From an uncultured Acetatifactor sp. (GTDB lineage Bacteria; Bacillota; Clostridia; Lachnospirales; Lachnospiraceae): a DNA stretch of 56,201 bases. The stretch spans positions 1-56,201 of the forward strand of contig CAJUCE010000035.1 of assembly GCA_910584865.1 (NCBI GenBank), in the 5' to 3' direction. A program made the translations under genes and the position numbers. This document shows positions 1-7,868 of this stretch, piece by piece. The first letter of the stretch is position 1, and each line of letters begins with the position of its first letter. A model generated the notes under the pieces. That model saw only the letters and a program-made list of their open reading frames with translations. It did no database searches and had not been told where the DNA came from.

Positions 1-14
1 ATTCAGTTGTCAAT

Positions 15-51
15 CTTCGGTTGGAATCTCATTCATTGAGATTCCGAGAAG
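15..51. repeat. Inverted repeat (hairpin) at the left end
   Basis: GGAATCTCA (23-31) and TGAGATTCC (37-45) are perfect complements around a 5-base loop. The stem continues outward past a small bulge through CTTC (15-18) and GAAG (48-51). No T-tract follows on either strand, so it does not look like a complete terminator. It lies just before the 61-102 repeat, and the two may belong to one dispersed element. The rest of 1-163 holds no gene that I can see. Confidence 0.5.
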
Positions 52-60
52 TTATCTTAG

Positions 61-102
61 AGTCAAAAATTGTCTTCGCACCCTTTTGAGTCAACATTAT
101 AC
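61..102 (+). repeat. Dispersed repeat, left copy
   Basis: Bases 89-102 (AGTCAACATTATAC) are identical to the last 14 bases of the window, 56188-56201. The 28 or so bases before them are also similar to 56161-56187, sharing a TCAAAA...TTG...CTT...CTTT pattern with a few mismatches and small gaps. The matching region is about 40 bases. It sits roughly 100 bases before the broken chemoreceptor fragment. No transposase or integrase belongs to it here, so a small non-coding dispersed repeat is the simplest reading. Confidence 0.5.
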
Positions 103-163
103 CCTGCCCGCTTCCCATTGACAATACTTATCAGGCTATTTTCACAAAAATGCGCTAAATGTC

Positions 164-481
164 TTGTATTCCTGTCTTGAACCTCTGGAATTGACCAGAT
201 ACATGGAGGAAGGCGTATTGGCCGCTCAGGATACTGCGCATTCCACCCTGACAGTAGTAGAGCAGGCCGACAAAATGAGTGATCTGGTCAGCAATATCGC
301 AGACCGCACAGAAAAACAGGCCGATGACGCGGCAGAAATCACCCTTGGAATCGAACAGATCTCCGGCGTGGTCCAGACCAACGCCGCGACGGCAGAAAAG
401 AGCGCTGCTGTCAGTGAAGAGTTATCCGGTCAGGCCGGTCTGCTGAAGAATCTGGTAGGGAAATTCAGATTGAAAGCCTGA
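164..481 (+). pseudogene. C-terminal fragment of a methyl-accepting chemotaxis protein
   Basis: From about base 200 the frame encodes the last 90 or so residues of a chemoreceptor signalling domain. It has the heptad pattern and the conserved segments EQISGVVQTNAAT and SEELSGQAG, and ends in KFRLKA. It aligns closely with the end of the complete chemoreceptor at 24677-26425, which carries DQISSVVQTNSAT and SQELSEQA. The sensor, membrane, HAMP and signalling-tip parts are absent, and the frame meets a stop at 119-121. The first codons after the TTG at 164 do not look like chemoreceptor, so the gene is cut at about 200. A solid terminator follows. It is probably a non-functional remnant left by a rearrangement or by the repeat just upstream. 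Confidence 0.8.
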
Positions 482-526
482 GCAGTATTGTGCCGCCGGA
501 GCTATTCCGCATACATTGAAATGAAA

Positions 527-578
527 GTTCCCCGTCAGGAGGCAGCTGTTATGCTGCCTCCTGACGGGGACTTTTTCT
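527..578 (+). terminator. Rho-independent terminator after the chemoreceptor fragment
   Basis: A perfect 17-bp stem (530-546 with 553-569) closes a 6-base loop and is followed by CTTTTTCT. It is the original terminator of the chemoreceptor gene. The following stretch, 579-701, contains no gene or clear signal that I can see. Confidence 0.9.
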
Positions 579-701
579 GCCGTATTACTACCGTATTTCT
601 TCCTCATTTATATATTGTCTCCGACAGTCCCTGCATTGTCCTGCATATCCAATATGTACCTGCATATTTTTGCAAACTGTCTGTCTCATACCAGATCATC
701 A

Positions 702-934
702 TTACATACAATCCAGATTCTCATGAAGGAGTCTGATTTCTGTTTCATTTTCCTTTATTGCCTCCGTATTATGAGGCACAGTCAACAATTCATTCAGCTT
801 TGATGCGATGTCTGCAGCAATGTACACTACATCGGAAGTGTTACAGCTTGAATAACCTTCCTGTTTTTCGGAATTATATTCTCTGCTTCAAATATAGAAT
901 CCAACAATCTGATTTCATCATTATTCAGCCACAT
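702..934 (-). pseudogene. Small frameshifted gene downstream of the methyltransferases
   Basis: A GGAGG ribosome binding site overlapping the end of the upstream methyltransferase precedes an ATG at 934. The frame reads MWLNNDEIRLLDSIFEAENI and onward but stops after 35 residues at 827-829. Another frame over the same DNA continues sensibly, with NTSDVVYIAADIASKLNELL and then TEAIKENETEIRLLHENLD, down to a stop at 702-704. The two frames join naturally around 880-890. The intact product would be an acidic helical protein of roughly 77 residues. I do not recognise it. Its place as last gene of the methyltransferase operon suggests an accessory to that system. A sequencing error is the alternative to a real frameshift. 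Confidence 0.4.
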
Positions 935-938
935 ATAC

Positions 939-2240
939 CTACCTCCGTGCATAAAACAGCAATTCTTCAATCTGTTTTTTGTGTTCGCCGCTTCTGCTCT
1001 GATAATTCACTCTGGGGATGATATAGGGTCTCTCATCATAAGCTGCAAACTCATTATTTTCAGCAAAGATGCCAAGCAGCTCCTCCCTGCCTTCATAGGA
1101 TACCGTCTCTTTTCCATGATTCCAATGATTATTCTCATCATAGTAGCTTATGAGGACATGCTTCGACTTTATATTGGCAATTAGGTCTTTCATGGCAGGA
1201 ATAAACTCATCCTTATAGCAATATTTAGAATTGAAATTATCCTGCATGTTCTGTCCGCGGACATATTTAAATCCCTTTGCATAAGCTAAAACATCCTCTA
1301 TCTCATGATATCTGGCTATAAAATTCAGCATGTGATAATATGCGGAATACTGTCTGAAATTGTACGGTGGGTCAATATACAAAACAGTATCTTCCTGCCC
1401 CTGAAACAAGCGTGTTAACTTTTCATCCTTATACAATTCGTTGGCATCCTCTTTACAGATCAGATATTCTCTGCCCCCGCCGCCATATATATTCAGCATG
1501 ATGGGCTTTAAAACCAGGGGCGCTTCGGCATTCGGATAAAGCTTATTGCGGTTGAAGTCATGAAAGGTACCGTTTACATTCGCATTAAGCGTTACCTCCT
1601 CTATCAGGCAGCACAATAATACATAAAACTCGTTTTCATTCACAAATTCAGAAAGCTTCCACTGCTTTATTACGGCTAATATTTTACCGACTTTTTTTGC
1701 ATTATCAGCCGTAAAATAGTTTCTTTTTCCTTCCGTACCTCTGGCGCTTTTGTAAGTGGACTTTCCCCCGGTAACCGTATAATAATCAAAAAACAGCCTC
1801 TCCTCTTCAGACAAATCGCCGACCGGCAGCTGGTTTAGATATTGCAATACCTTAAGTAAAGGCATTATGCCATTTTCAAAATCAACATCATCGTAATAAG
1901 TATCCGCAAAGGTTTTTTCCCCCTGCACCTTCTTTTTTATATAGGTTTTCCATCTTTCTATTTCGTTTGTATCAAAATGAAATCCCCCACCTTCTATCTG
2001 TTCAAGAATTGCGGAAAATCGGGGAAATGTATTGTTTTCAATATATACCTTGCCCAATATATAGGAGAAATCATTCACGTCGTTGCTGACGACAGAAAAT
2101 CCCCTCTGCTTAAAAACCTGCCCCACATTTGTTGTTCCGGAAAATGCATCGATCAGCACCCCCGCCTCAACACCCTTGCTCTTTAAGAATTCCTCAATCC
2201 CGTTTAATATATTTTTCTTGTTCCCTATATATTTATCCAT
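939..2240 (-). CDS. D12-class adenine-specific DNA methyltransferase (second of a pair)
   Basis: 433 residues. It transfers methyl from S-adenosylmethionine to adenine N6 in DNA. The order of motifs is that of the alpha (D12/Dam) class: an N-terminal YIGNKKN segment, the SAM-binding motif DAFSGTTNVG near residue 32, NDV as the acidic SAM contact, and the catalytic DPPY at about 290 followed by an aromatic stretch (NFRQYSAYYHML). The start codon overlaps the stop of the upstream methyltransferase by 8 bases, so the two are translationally coupled. Paired D12 enzymes are typical of type IIS systems with asymmetric sites, where each protein modifies one strand. No restriction endonuclease is recognisable beside them. 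Family confidence is high; recognition site unknown. Confidence 0.85.
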   Translation of the reverse strand: MDKYIGNKKNILNGIEEFLKSKGVEAGVLIDAFSGTTNVGQVFKQRGFSVVSNDVNDFSYILGKVYIENNTFPRFSAILEQIEGGGFHFDTNEIERWKTYIKKKVQGEKTFADTYYDDVDFENGIMPLLKVLQYLNQLPVGDLSEEERLFFDYYTVTGGKSTYKSARGTEGKRNYFTADNAKKVGKILAVIKQWKLSEFVNENEFYVLLCCLIEEVTLNANVNGTFHDFNRNKLYPNAEAPLVLKPIMLNIYGGGGREYLICKEDANELYKDEKLTRLFQGQEDTVLYIDPPYNFRQYSAYYHMLNFIARYHEIEDVLAYAKGFKYVRGQNMQDNFNSKYCYKDEFIPAMKDLIANIKSKHVLISYYDENNHWNHGKETVSYEGREELLGIFAENNEFAAYDERPYIIPRVNYQSRSGEHKKQIEELLFYARR

Positions 2241-3657
2241 CCGCCTGCTGCCTGCAAATAATTAGCAATTCGCTATTATTCATTTCCTTCCTATTAGACT
2301 CCTTCGCACTTAATTTTCGATACCTGTGCTCAAGATTTCTAACTTCTACCTTATTATAATACCTTTTGAGAATGCCAATCAGCTCGTCTCTTGTTACTAC
2401 CCTTTTTCTTGTATCCTTGTCCGAATCATCTTCAGAATAACTCAGCACAACAGCCGTGCCGGTAGCGTGTATCTTTTCAATCACTTTTTCGAATTCGCCA
2501 TATCCCCTGGACGGAATGCAATAATTAGACTGAAATCTATTCTCCCTGTATCTGCCGTTCATGATATGCATTTGGCCCCGGTACTTCTTGCGCTCCAGGT
2601 TCGGATAATCATACTTAACCAAGGTCTCTAACACATGGTAAAACCGCGAGTAATGGTCTATCGTATAGGGAGGATCTAAATAAAACACATCCACACCGCT
2701 CATTTCCGCTTTCTCAAGCAGCTCCATGGCATCCATGCAATAGGACTTATTCCCGCCAGAAAGAACAGCAACATGTCCAAGCTTATCTGACATACTGTCA
2801 AAAAAATCCGCCAGCGGCCGCTTTCGGTCTCTCATACACCGCTTGATGGCAAAGCTTTTTATATCCCCGTTTTCGTCTGTTACTTTTATCGGCTGTGCAA
2901 AGTTTTTCCCTACCGTACTCACAATTTCTGATACGGCGTGAATAAGGCAAACTAACAGCCCTCTATACTCATAATCACTGATCTCCTCCATATCATGCAT
3001 TTTATCCAATACATATCTCACGGAATCGATTTCCACGCACTGTTCCAGGGAAAAATAGCTGTTCAAATAATACAGAGAAAACAGCGCAGCATATTGTCTC
3101 TGTTCTTTTAATGCTGTAATCGTTGCCCTGTCAAAGAATTTCAGCGCTTCACCGAAAACAGCCTCCGCAGTCTCTTTTTTACACTCCGTTAACTCTGAAC
3201 CATCATAGTATAAATTCAAATTGCAAAGTTCTGCCAGTCCTTCATAATCCTCATTATCAAGAACTCTCTTCTCAAAGGCCAATGCCTGCCCGAAAATCTC
3301 AACAAGTTTTCCCTTATTATATCTGTAATAATCCGTTTCAATGATATCTTTATACCTTTTTGTTACGGATTCCCTCCCTTTATTGCAACACAACAGCACA
3401 CCTGCTATCAGTTCCGCATAAGCCTGAACATCATTTGCATAAACAGTGTACCTGTTCGCCAGCTTATAGGAAACAACACCTGAACCCGAAAACAGATCGC
3501 AGACGACTCCGCCTGAAGGTATTATCTCTTTTATTTCATTCTCTATTTCATCCAGTATCTGCAGCTTACTGCCCAGGTACTGAATCACTCTTATATCTGA
3601 TTCCAAAAGCGGTTCCACTCTTTCTGTGTTTGTTTTCGATAATACTACTACGCTCAT
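2233..3657 (-). CDS. D12-class adenine-specific DNA methyltransferase (first of a pair)
   Basis: About 474 residues from the chosen ATG. Motifs: VIQYLGSK near the N-terminus, the SAM-binding DLFSGSGVVSYKLA, ANDVQAY, and the catalytic DPPYTIDHYSRFYHVLETL in the C-terminal half. This is the same D12 class as the following gene but clearly diverged, which fits a two-enzyme type IIS modification set. The start is uncertain. The frame is open to 3693, but sequence upstream of about 3690 belongs to an IS630 transposase relic, and no good ribosome binding site precedes the ATG at 3657. Transcription may start in the relic or further upstream. The gene pair seems to have landed next to, or inside, an old insertion sequence. 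Confidence 0.85.
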   Translation of the reverse strand: MSVVVLSKTNTERVEPLLESDIRVIQYLGSKLQILDEIENEIKEIIPSGGVVCDLFSGSGVVSYKLANRYTVYANDVQAYAELIAGVLLCCNKGRESVTKRYKDIIETDYYRYNKGKLVEIFGQALAFEKRVLDNEDYEGLAELCNLNLYYDGSELTECKKETAEAVFGEALKFFDRATITALKEQRQYAALFSLYYLNSYFSLEQCVEIDSVRYVLDKMHDMEEISDYEYRGLLVCLIHAVSEIVSTVGKNFAQPIKVTDENGDIKSFAIKRCMRDRKRPLADFFDSMSDKLGHVAVLSGGNKSYCMDAMELLEKAEMSGVDVFYLDPPYTIDHYSRFYHVLETLVKYDYPNLERKKYRGQMHIMNGRYRENRFQSNYCIPSRGYGEFEKVIEKIHATGTAVVLSYSEDDSDKDTRKRVVTRDELIGILKRYYNKVEVRNLEHRYRKLSAKESNRKEMNNSELLIICRQQADG

Positions 3658-3689
3658 GAAAATAATGAATGATTGTCCAAAACGAAGAG

Positions 3690-4040
3690 ACAATTACTGT
3701 TTTGGGGTCATCCATGTCGATAACCAGGTTTCCTTCTTTGTCGAAGCACATTTCTATCTGCTTATACACAAGAAGTACATCATGCATTTTGGAGTTAAAC
3801 TCGAGATCCTTGCGTTCAAGGTAATAGCTGATCTTATTGGGCTTTATCTCGTTGCCTTCCAAAATAATACGGACAGTGACATGGGAAATGCTTTTCAGGC
3901 CTGCTTCTTCACAGCAGGCCTGAATGTATTGCTACAGTGTGCTGTATGTCCACAGTTCCTGTGCCCTGCCCAGGTCTTTCGGCTTCGCGCATGCAACATT
4001 AAGTAAAATAAAGTCACCACAACAATTATCCTCTAGAGCG
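3690..4040 (-). pseudogene. IS630-family transposase remnant
   Basis: Reading the minus strand from about 4040 gives a degraded central part of an IS630-type transposase. Recognisable pieces are ALEDN, VACAKPKDLGRAQELWTYS, then NEIKPNKISYYLERKDLEF, KMHDVLLVYKQIEM and DPKTVIV. It carries an in-frame TAG at 3932-3934 and what looks like a deletion after ALEDN. The N-terminal helix-turn-helix and the C-terminal DDE part are missing, and homology stops abruptly at about 3690, where the methyltransferase frame begins. It is a dead relic. Assignment to IS630 is from memory of family members with the same KPKDLG...ELW and IKPHKI..YLE motifs. Confidence 0.75.
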
Positions 4041-4136
4041 TGTTTGAAAAATAAAAATTGCACAATTTTCGGTGTAATATGGCCGCAAATACTTGGGGAA
4101 ATCAGAGGCTTGATAAGTGCGTAAACTCAAGGACTT
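4033..4136. other. Intergenic scar between the IS630 relic and rlmD
   Basis: This stretch has no gene. It starts with CTAGAGCGTGTTTGAAAAAT (4033-4052), which resembles the end of an insertion sequence, and runs to the stop codon of the rRNA methyltransferase. No clear terminator for that gene is visible, which also points to a rearranged 3' flank. Confidence 0.3.
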
Positions 4137-5642
4137 CTACGAATCCTTCCTTTGTAGACAACATGCGACTTCCACATGCACCGTCATCCCAAACATATCC
4201 GCCCCCCGGATCCGCCTCACCTCATACCCCCCATCACAAAGAATTCGCAAATCCCTCGCCAGCGTGGCCGGATCACAGCTCACATACACAATCCGCTCCG
4301 GCTCTGCTCTTAACATCGCCTCCAGGCATGCCCCATCGCAGCCTTTCCGCGGAGGATCCACCACGATTACATCCGGCCTCTCCTTTCCGCTATTCCTCTC
4401 ATAAAACTCCGCCAGTACTTCCTCTGCCTTCCCCACGAAAAATTCCGCGTTTCCGATCCCGTTACGGACAGCATTTTCCCGGGCATCCTCTATGGCCTGA
4501 GGCACAATCTCCACGCCATATACTTTCCTGGCACTGCCTGCCAGAAAAAGTGAAATCGTACCAATCCCGCAATACAGATCCCAGACGGTCTCCCTCCCCG
4601 TCAGATTCGCATATTCTAATGCCAGGCTATAGAGCTTCTCTGTCTGTACAGGATTCACCTGATAAAAAGACAGTGGCGATATTTGAAATGTCAGCCCTCT
4701 TCCGGTAAAGGGATATTCTTGGCCAGTGATGGGTTCCCCTGGCCATTCAAAGAGCCCCCCTGATCTGGTCATATCCCGAACCCGAATCGTATCGGAAATA
4801 GTATCCTTCCCCCACAGAGTATGTATCTCCGTACCCATGATAACATTGGTCTTCTCTGTATTAACACTGACCGACACACTTGTCATGCCCTTAATCCGTG
4901 CAAGTTTACGCAACAGCAGCTCCTGCTTTGGCAGCCAGGTTCCCTCCGCACCACATCCTGACACATCCGACATTTTCTTGTTAATGACCAGACACACCAT
5001 GATTTCTCCGCTGGCGAATCCCTTCCGGATCAAAATATGCCGCACAAGTCCCGTTCCTGCCGCCTCATCATATGCGCTGACATGATTTTGTCTCATGTAT
5101 TGCACAATACAATCCAAAATCTCCTGATTCTCCGGTACTCCCAGCTGACAATCCGTATTAGGAATGATATTGTGGGTTCTCCCAGCATAAAATCCTGTGA
5201 CAATTTTGCCGTTTTTATCGGTTCCCACCGGATACTGGGCCTTATTCCGGTATCGGAACGGCTCCTCCATCCCCATAATGGACTCCATACACCTGTCTAT
5301 ATCGTCCGGTTCAAAGCCGCCGATTCGAATCAAACTGTCCCGAATCTTCTTTTGTTTAAACTCCAGCTGTTTTTCATAAGAAAGGACCTGAAGCTGACAT
5401 CCCCCGCACTGCCTGTGACAGGCACATTTCGCTTCCACACGAAAAGGAGAAGGCGCCACCACCTTCTCCAACCGGGCATAGGCATAATTCTTTTTACTCT
5501 TCAGGATCCTGGCTTCCACTGTATCGCCCACGACAGTATCCTTCACAAACAAGGTAAAACCATCTACCTTACCGATACCTTCTCCGTCGTTTCCGATATC
5601 ACTGATTTCAACTACAACCGTTTCATTTTTTTGAAATTTCAT
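4137..5642 (-). CDS. rlmD: 23S rRNA (uracil-C5)-methyltransferase, RlmD/RumA family
   Basis: 501 residues. It methylates C5 of a uridine in 23S rRNA using S-adenosylmethionine. An N-terminal TRAM domain (about 1-60) is followed by a cysteine cluster KCACHRQCGGC (72-82) typical of the 4Fe-4S-binding members. The SAM motif WDLYCGIGTISLFL lies in the Rossmann part, then the catalytic loop VDPPRKGCD, and the nucleophile Cys in YVSCDPATLARDL. The protein ends shortly after HVEVACCLQRKDS, with IS-like sequence immediately downstream, so the extreme C-terminus may have been replaced. All catalytic parts are present. Firmicutes often carry two paralogues, and whether this one targets U747, U1939 or both cannot be read from the sequence. 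Confidence 0.92.
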   Translation of the reverse strand: MKFQKNETVVVEISDIGNDGEGIGKVDGFTLFVKDTVVGDTVEARILKSKKNYAYARLEKVVAPSPFRVEAKCACHRQCGGCQLQVLSYEKQLEFKQKKIRDSLIRIGGFEPDDIDRCMESIMGMEEPFRYRNKAQYPVGTDKNGKIVTGFYAGRTHNIIPNTDCQLGVPENQEILDCIVQYMRQNHVSAYDEAAGTGLVRHILIRKGFASGEIMVCLVINKKMSDVSGCGAEGTWLPKQELLLRKLARIKGMTSVSVSVNTEKTNVIMGTEIHTLWGKDTISDTIRVRDMTRSGGLFEWPGEPITGQEYPFTGRGLTFQISPLSFYQVNPVQTEKLYSLALEYANLTGRETVWDLYCGIGTISLFLAGSARKVYGVEIVPQAIEDARENAVRNGIGNAEFFVGKAEEVLAEFYERNSGKERPDVIVVDPPRKGCDGACLEAMLRAEPERIVYVSCDPATLARDLRILCDGGYEVRRIRGADMFGMTVHVEVACCLQRKDS

Positions 5643-5696
5643 GTCTGATCCCGTATCGTCTTTCCTTTCAACCTTACTTTTAATCCTGCCCTGTCG

Positions 5697-6845
5697 CTAT
5701 GCCAGCTCCTCTGCCAGGGCTGTCAGTTGTGCTTCATTTTCGGATTTCATAGATGACATTATTGTCACAATGTTTTCGGCAAAAACGATATCCTTGCTTT
5801 TCTCAAACATTCCCCGCATCACCTTACCTGCCACCGGCGCCCAGGATCCGTTTTCAATCAAACCTATGGTGCGTTTCTGGTAACTATGCTCCACCAGCCG
5901 TGTGATAAAGTCATTCATAAAAGGATTAATACTCATATTATACGTATTGCATGCCAAAACCAGCTTTGAATAACGGAACGCATCTGCCAGGGCTGCTGCC
6001 ATATCGTCTCTTGCCAGATCATAGACCGCCACCTGTATTCCTCTGTTCCTCAACAGCTCTGCCAGATACAATGCCGCCGCTTTTGTATGCCCATATACGG
6101 ATGCATAAGCTACCGTAACCCCTTCGCTCTCCGCCATATAAGAAGACCAGGTATCGTATAATCCAATATAGTAATTCAGATTTTCTCTCAATACAGGCCC
6201 ATGCAGGGGACAAATTATCTGAATATCCAGATCCGACGCTTTTTTCAGTACGTTCTGAACCTGCGGGCCGTACTTTCCTACTATACCAATGTAGTAACGG
6301 CGGGCCTCATCTGCCCATTCCTCTTCCGCATCCAGCGCTCCGAACTTACCGAATCCGTCTGCGGAGAAAAGTACCTTCTCTATAGACTCATATGTCATCA
6401 TAACCTCCGGCCAATGCACCATGGGCGTGAAGATAAAATGCAATTGATGTTCCCCCAGAGAAAGCGTTTCACCGTTTGCCGCAGAGATCTTGTTCACTCC
6501 GTCCCCCATAGAAAAAAATTGATTCATCATCTTGAATGCCGAAGGCGTAGCCACCACCTGTACATCCGGATATTTTTCCAGAAACAGCGGAATATTTGCA
6601 GAGTGATCCGGCTCCATATGCTGCACTACCAGATAATCCGGTTTGCGTCCCTGCAGTACATTTTCCACATTGGTAATCCACTGCTGTCCAAATGCCTGAT
6701 CCACAGTGTCCATCACCGCAATCTTTTCATCCATGATTACATAGGAATTATAGGCCATTCCATTGGGAACATGGTACTGTCCCTCAAATAAATCAACCTC
6801 ATGATCGTTGACACCTACATAAAAAATTCCGTCTGTTACTCTCAT
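5697..6845 (-). CDS. fprA: Flavodiiron protein (FprA-type, oxygen or NO reductase)
   Basis: 382 residues, cytoplasmic. The N-terminal metallo-beta-lactamase-like domain (about 1-240) carries the di-iron ligands H76, E78, D80 and H81 in HMEPDH, then H144, D163 and H215 (CPLHGP). The C-terminal flavodoxin domain (about 243-382) binds FMN, with a phosphate loop at ASVYGHT. These proteins reduce O2 to water, or NO to N2O, and protect anaerobes from oxygen. There is no extra rubredoxin domain, so electrons must come from a separate rubredoxin or ferredoxin. The start has a clear AAGGAG site. It stands alone between rlmD and yhaM on the same strand. Confidence 0.93.
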   Translation of the reverse strand: MRVTDGIFYVGVNDHEVDLFEGQYHVPNGMAYNSYVIMDEKIAVMDTVDQAFGQQWITNVENVLQGRKPDYLVVQHMEPDHSANIPLFLEKYPDVQVVATPSAFKMMNQFFSMGDGVNKISAANGETLSLGEHQLHFIFTPMVHWPEVMMTYESIEKVLFSADGFGKFGALDAEEEWADEARRYYIGIVGKYGPQVQNVLKKASDLDIQIICPLHGPVLRENLNYYIGLYDTWSSYMAESEGVTVAYASVYGHTKAAALYLAELLRNRGIQVAVYDLARDDMAAALADAFRYSKLVLACNTYNMSINPFMNDFITRLVEHSYQKRTIGLIENGSWAPVAGKVMRGMFEKSKDIVFAENIVTIMSSMKSENEAQLTALAEELA

Positions 6846-6923
6846 AATCGTCTCCTTGCTTCCTCTTATATTTATGTTCGTCCTTTTATTCTTTCCAAAT
6901 CAAAGAAGTCAATACCCTTTCGG

Positions 6924-7868
6924 CTATTCTTTTGTCGCTCTCAAATTGGACTCAAACAACCTGTTAAATCCCAGCCATCCCTGATTTGCACTGTTATTTT
7001 CCAGTATCTCCTTAAAAGTCTCCAGCTTGGCATCTGTGTCATCCGCATAATTCAGTGCCAAAGCTTCCATCAACGCCGGCAATTTCGGAGAACCATACTC
7101 ATACTTACCATGATGCGCCAGGATACAATGCTGCAGCTGTGCCAACAGTACATGCGGAAAATCTTCGATTTCTGCCGCCTTCTCAGCCACCATCTGTGAC
7201 CCCATAACAATATGGCCCAAAAGCTGTCCGTCATCTGTATAATCATTTTCCGGAAAAGGGGAAATTTCCTTCACCTTCCCGATATCATGGCACATTGCGG
7301 CGGTGAGCAGTAAATCTCTCTTCAGCACAGGATAAGCCTTACAATAATAATCACATAATTTCGTCACACTCAAAGTATGTTCCAGCAAACCGCCCACAAA
7401 CCCATGATGTACGGTTTTTGCTGCAGAGGAATGCCGGAAAGCCCTGACAAAGGCCTCATCCCTTATAAAAAAGGCTTCCAGCAGCTGTTTCAGCCATGTA
7501 TTCTGGATACTTTGTATGAACCCTTTCAATTCTCCGTACATGACACCAATGTCTTTTCCGCTGACAGGCAAATAATCCGCCGGATGATATTCACCCTCTC
7601 TGCAGACACGGATACGCTTGATATTCACTTGCAGATTCCCTTGAAAATTATTCACGTCTCCATGCACCTCTATATAATCCAGAGCATTGTAGTTTCCGAT
7701 CCCCGGATTATTGGGCTCCCACACCTTTGCATCAATGGTTCCCGTCTTATCCTGCAAAATCACATTTTCATAAGCCTTCCCGTTTTTGGTCACTGCTGCC
7801 TGTTTATGCTTGCAGAGATAAATGTCAAAAATTCTGTCCCCTTCTTTTAATTCCCTGATAAACTTCAT
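6924..7868 (-). CDS. yhaM: 3'-5' exoribonuclease YhaM family (OB fold + HD domain)
   Basis: 314 residues, matching the family length. An N-terminal OB-fold nucleic-acid-binding region (about 10-100, with YENVILQDKTGTIDAKVW) is followed by an HD phosphohydrolase domain. The HD metal motifs are LLEHTLSV (about 160) and AAMCHDIGKV (about 190), with later conserved histidines in ILAHHGKYEYGSP. YhaM/CbfA proteins are Mn2+-dependent exonucleases that trim single-stranded RNA, and DNA, in Gram-positive bacteria. The ATG follows directly after the stop of the upstream gene with GGAGGAG just before it, so the two are translationally coupled. Confidence 0.92.
   Translation of the reverse strand: MKFIRELKEGDRIFDIYLCKHKQAAVTKNGKAYENVILQDKTGTIDAKVWEPNNPGIGNYNALDYIEVHGDVNNFQGNLQVNIKRIRVCREGEYHPADYLPVSGKDIGVMYGELKGFIQSIQNTWLKQLLEAFFIRDEAFVRAFRHSSAAKTVHHGFVGGLLEHTLSVTKLCDYYCKAYPVLKRDLLLTAAMCHDIGKVKEISPFPENDYTDDGQLLGHIVMGSQMVAEKAAEIEDFPHVLLAQLQHCILAHHGKYEYGSPKLPALMEALALNYADDTDAKLETFKEILENNSANQGWLGFNRLFESNLRATKE

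Noticed and set aside
4058..4708. Pro/Ser-rich open frame on the plus strand
   Set aside because: Opposite the rRNA methyltransferase; composition is that of an antisense frame and no start signal is present.
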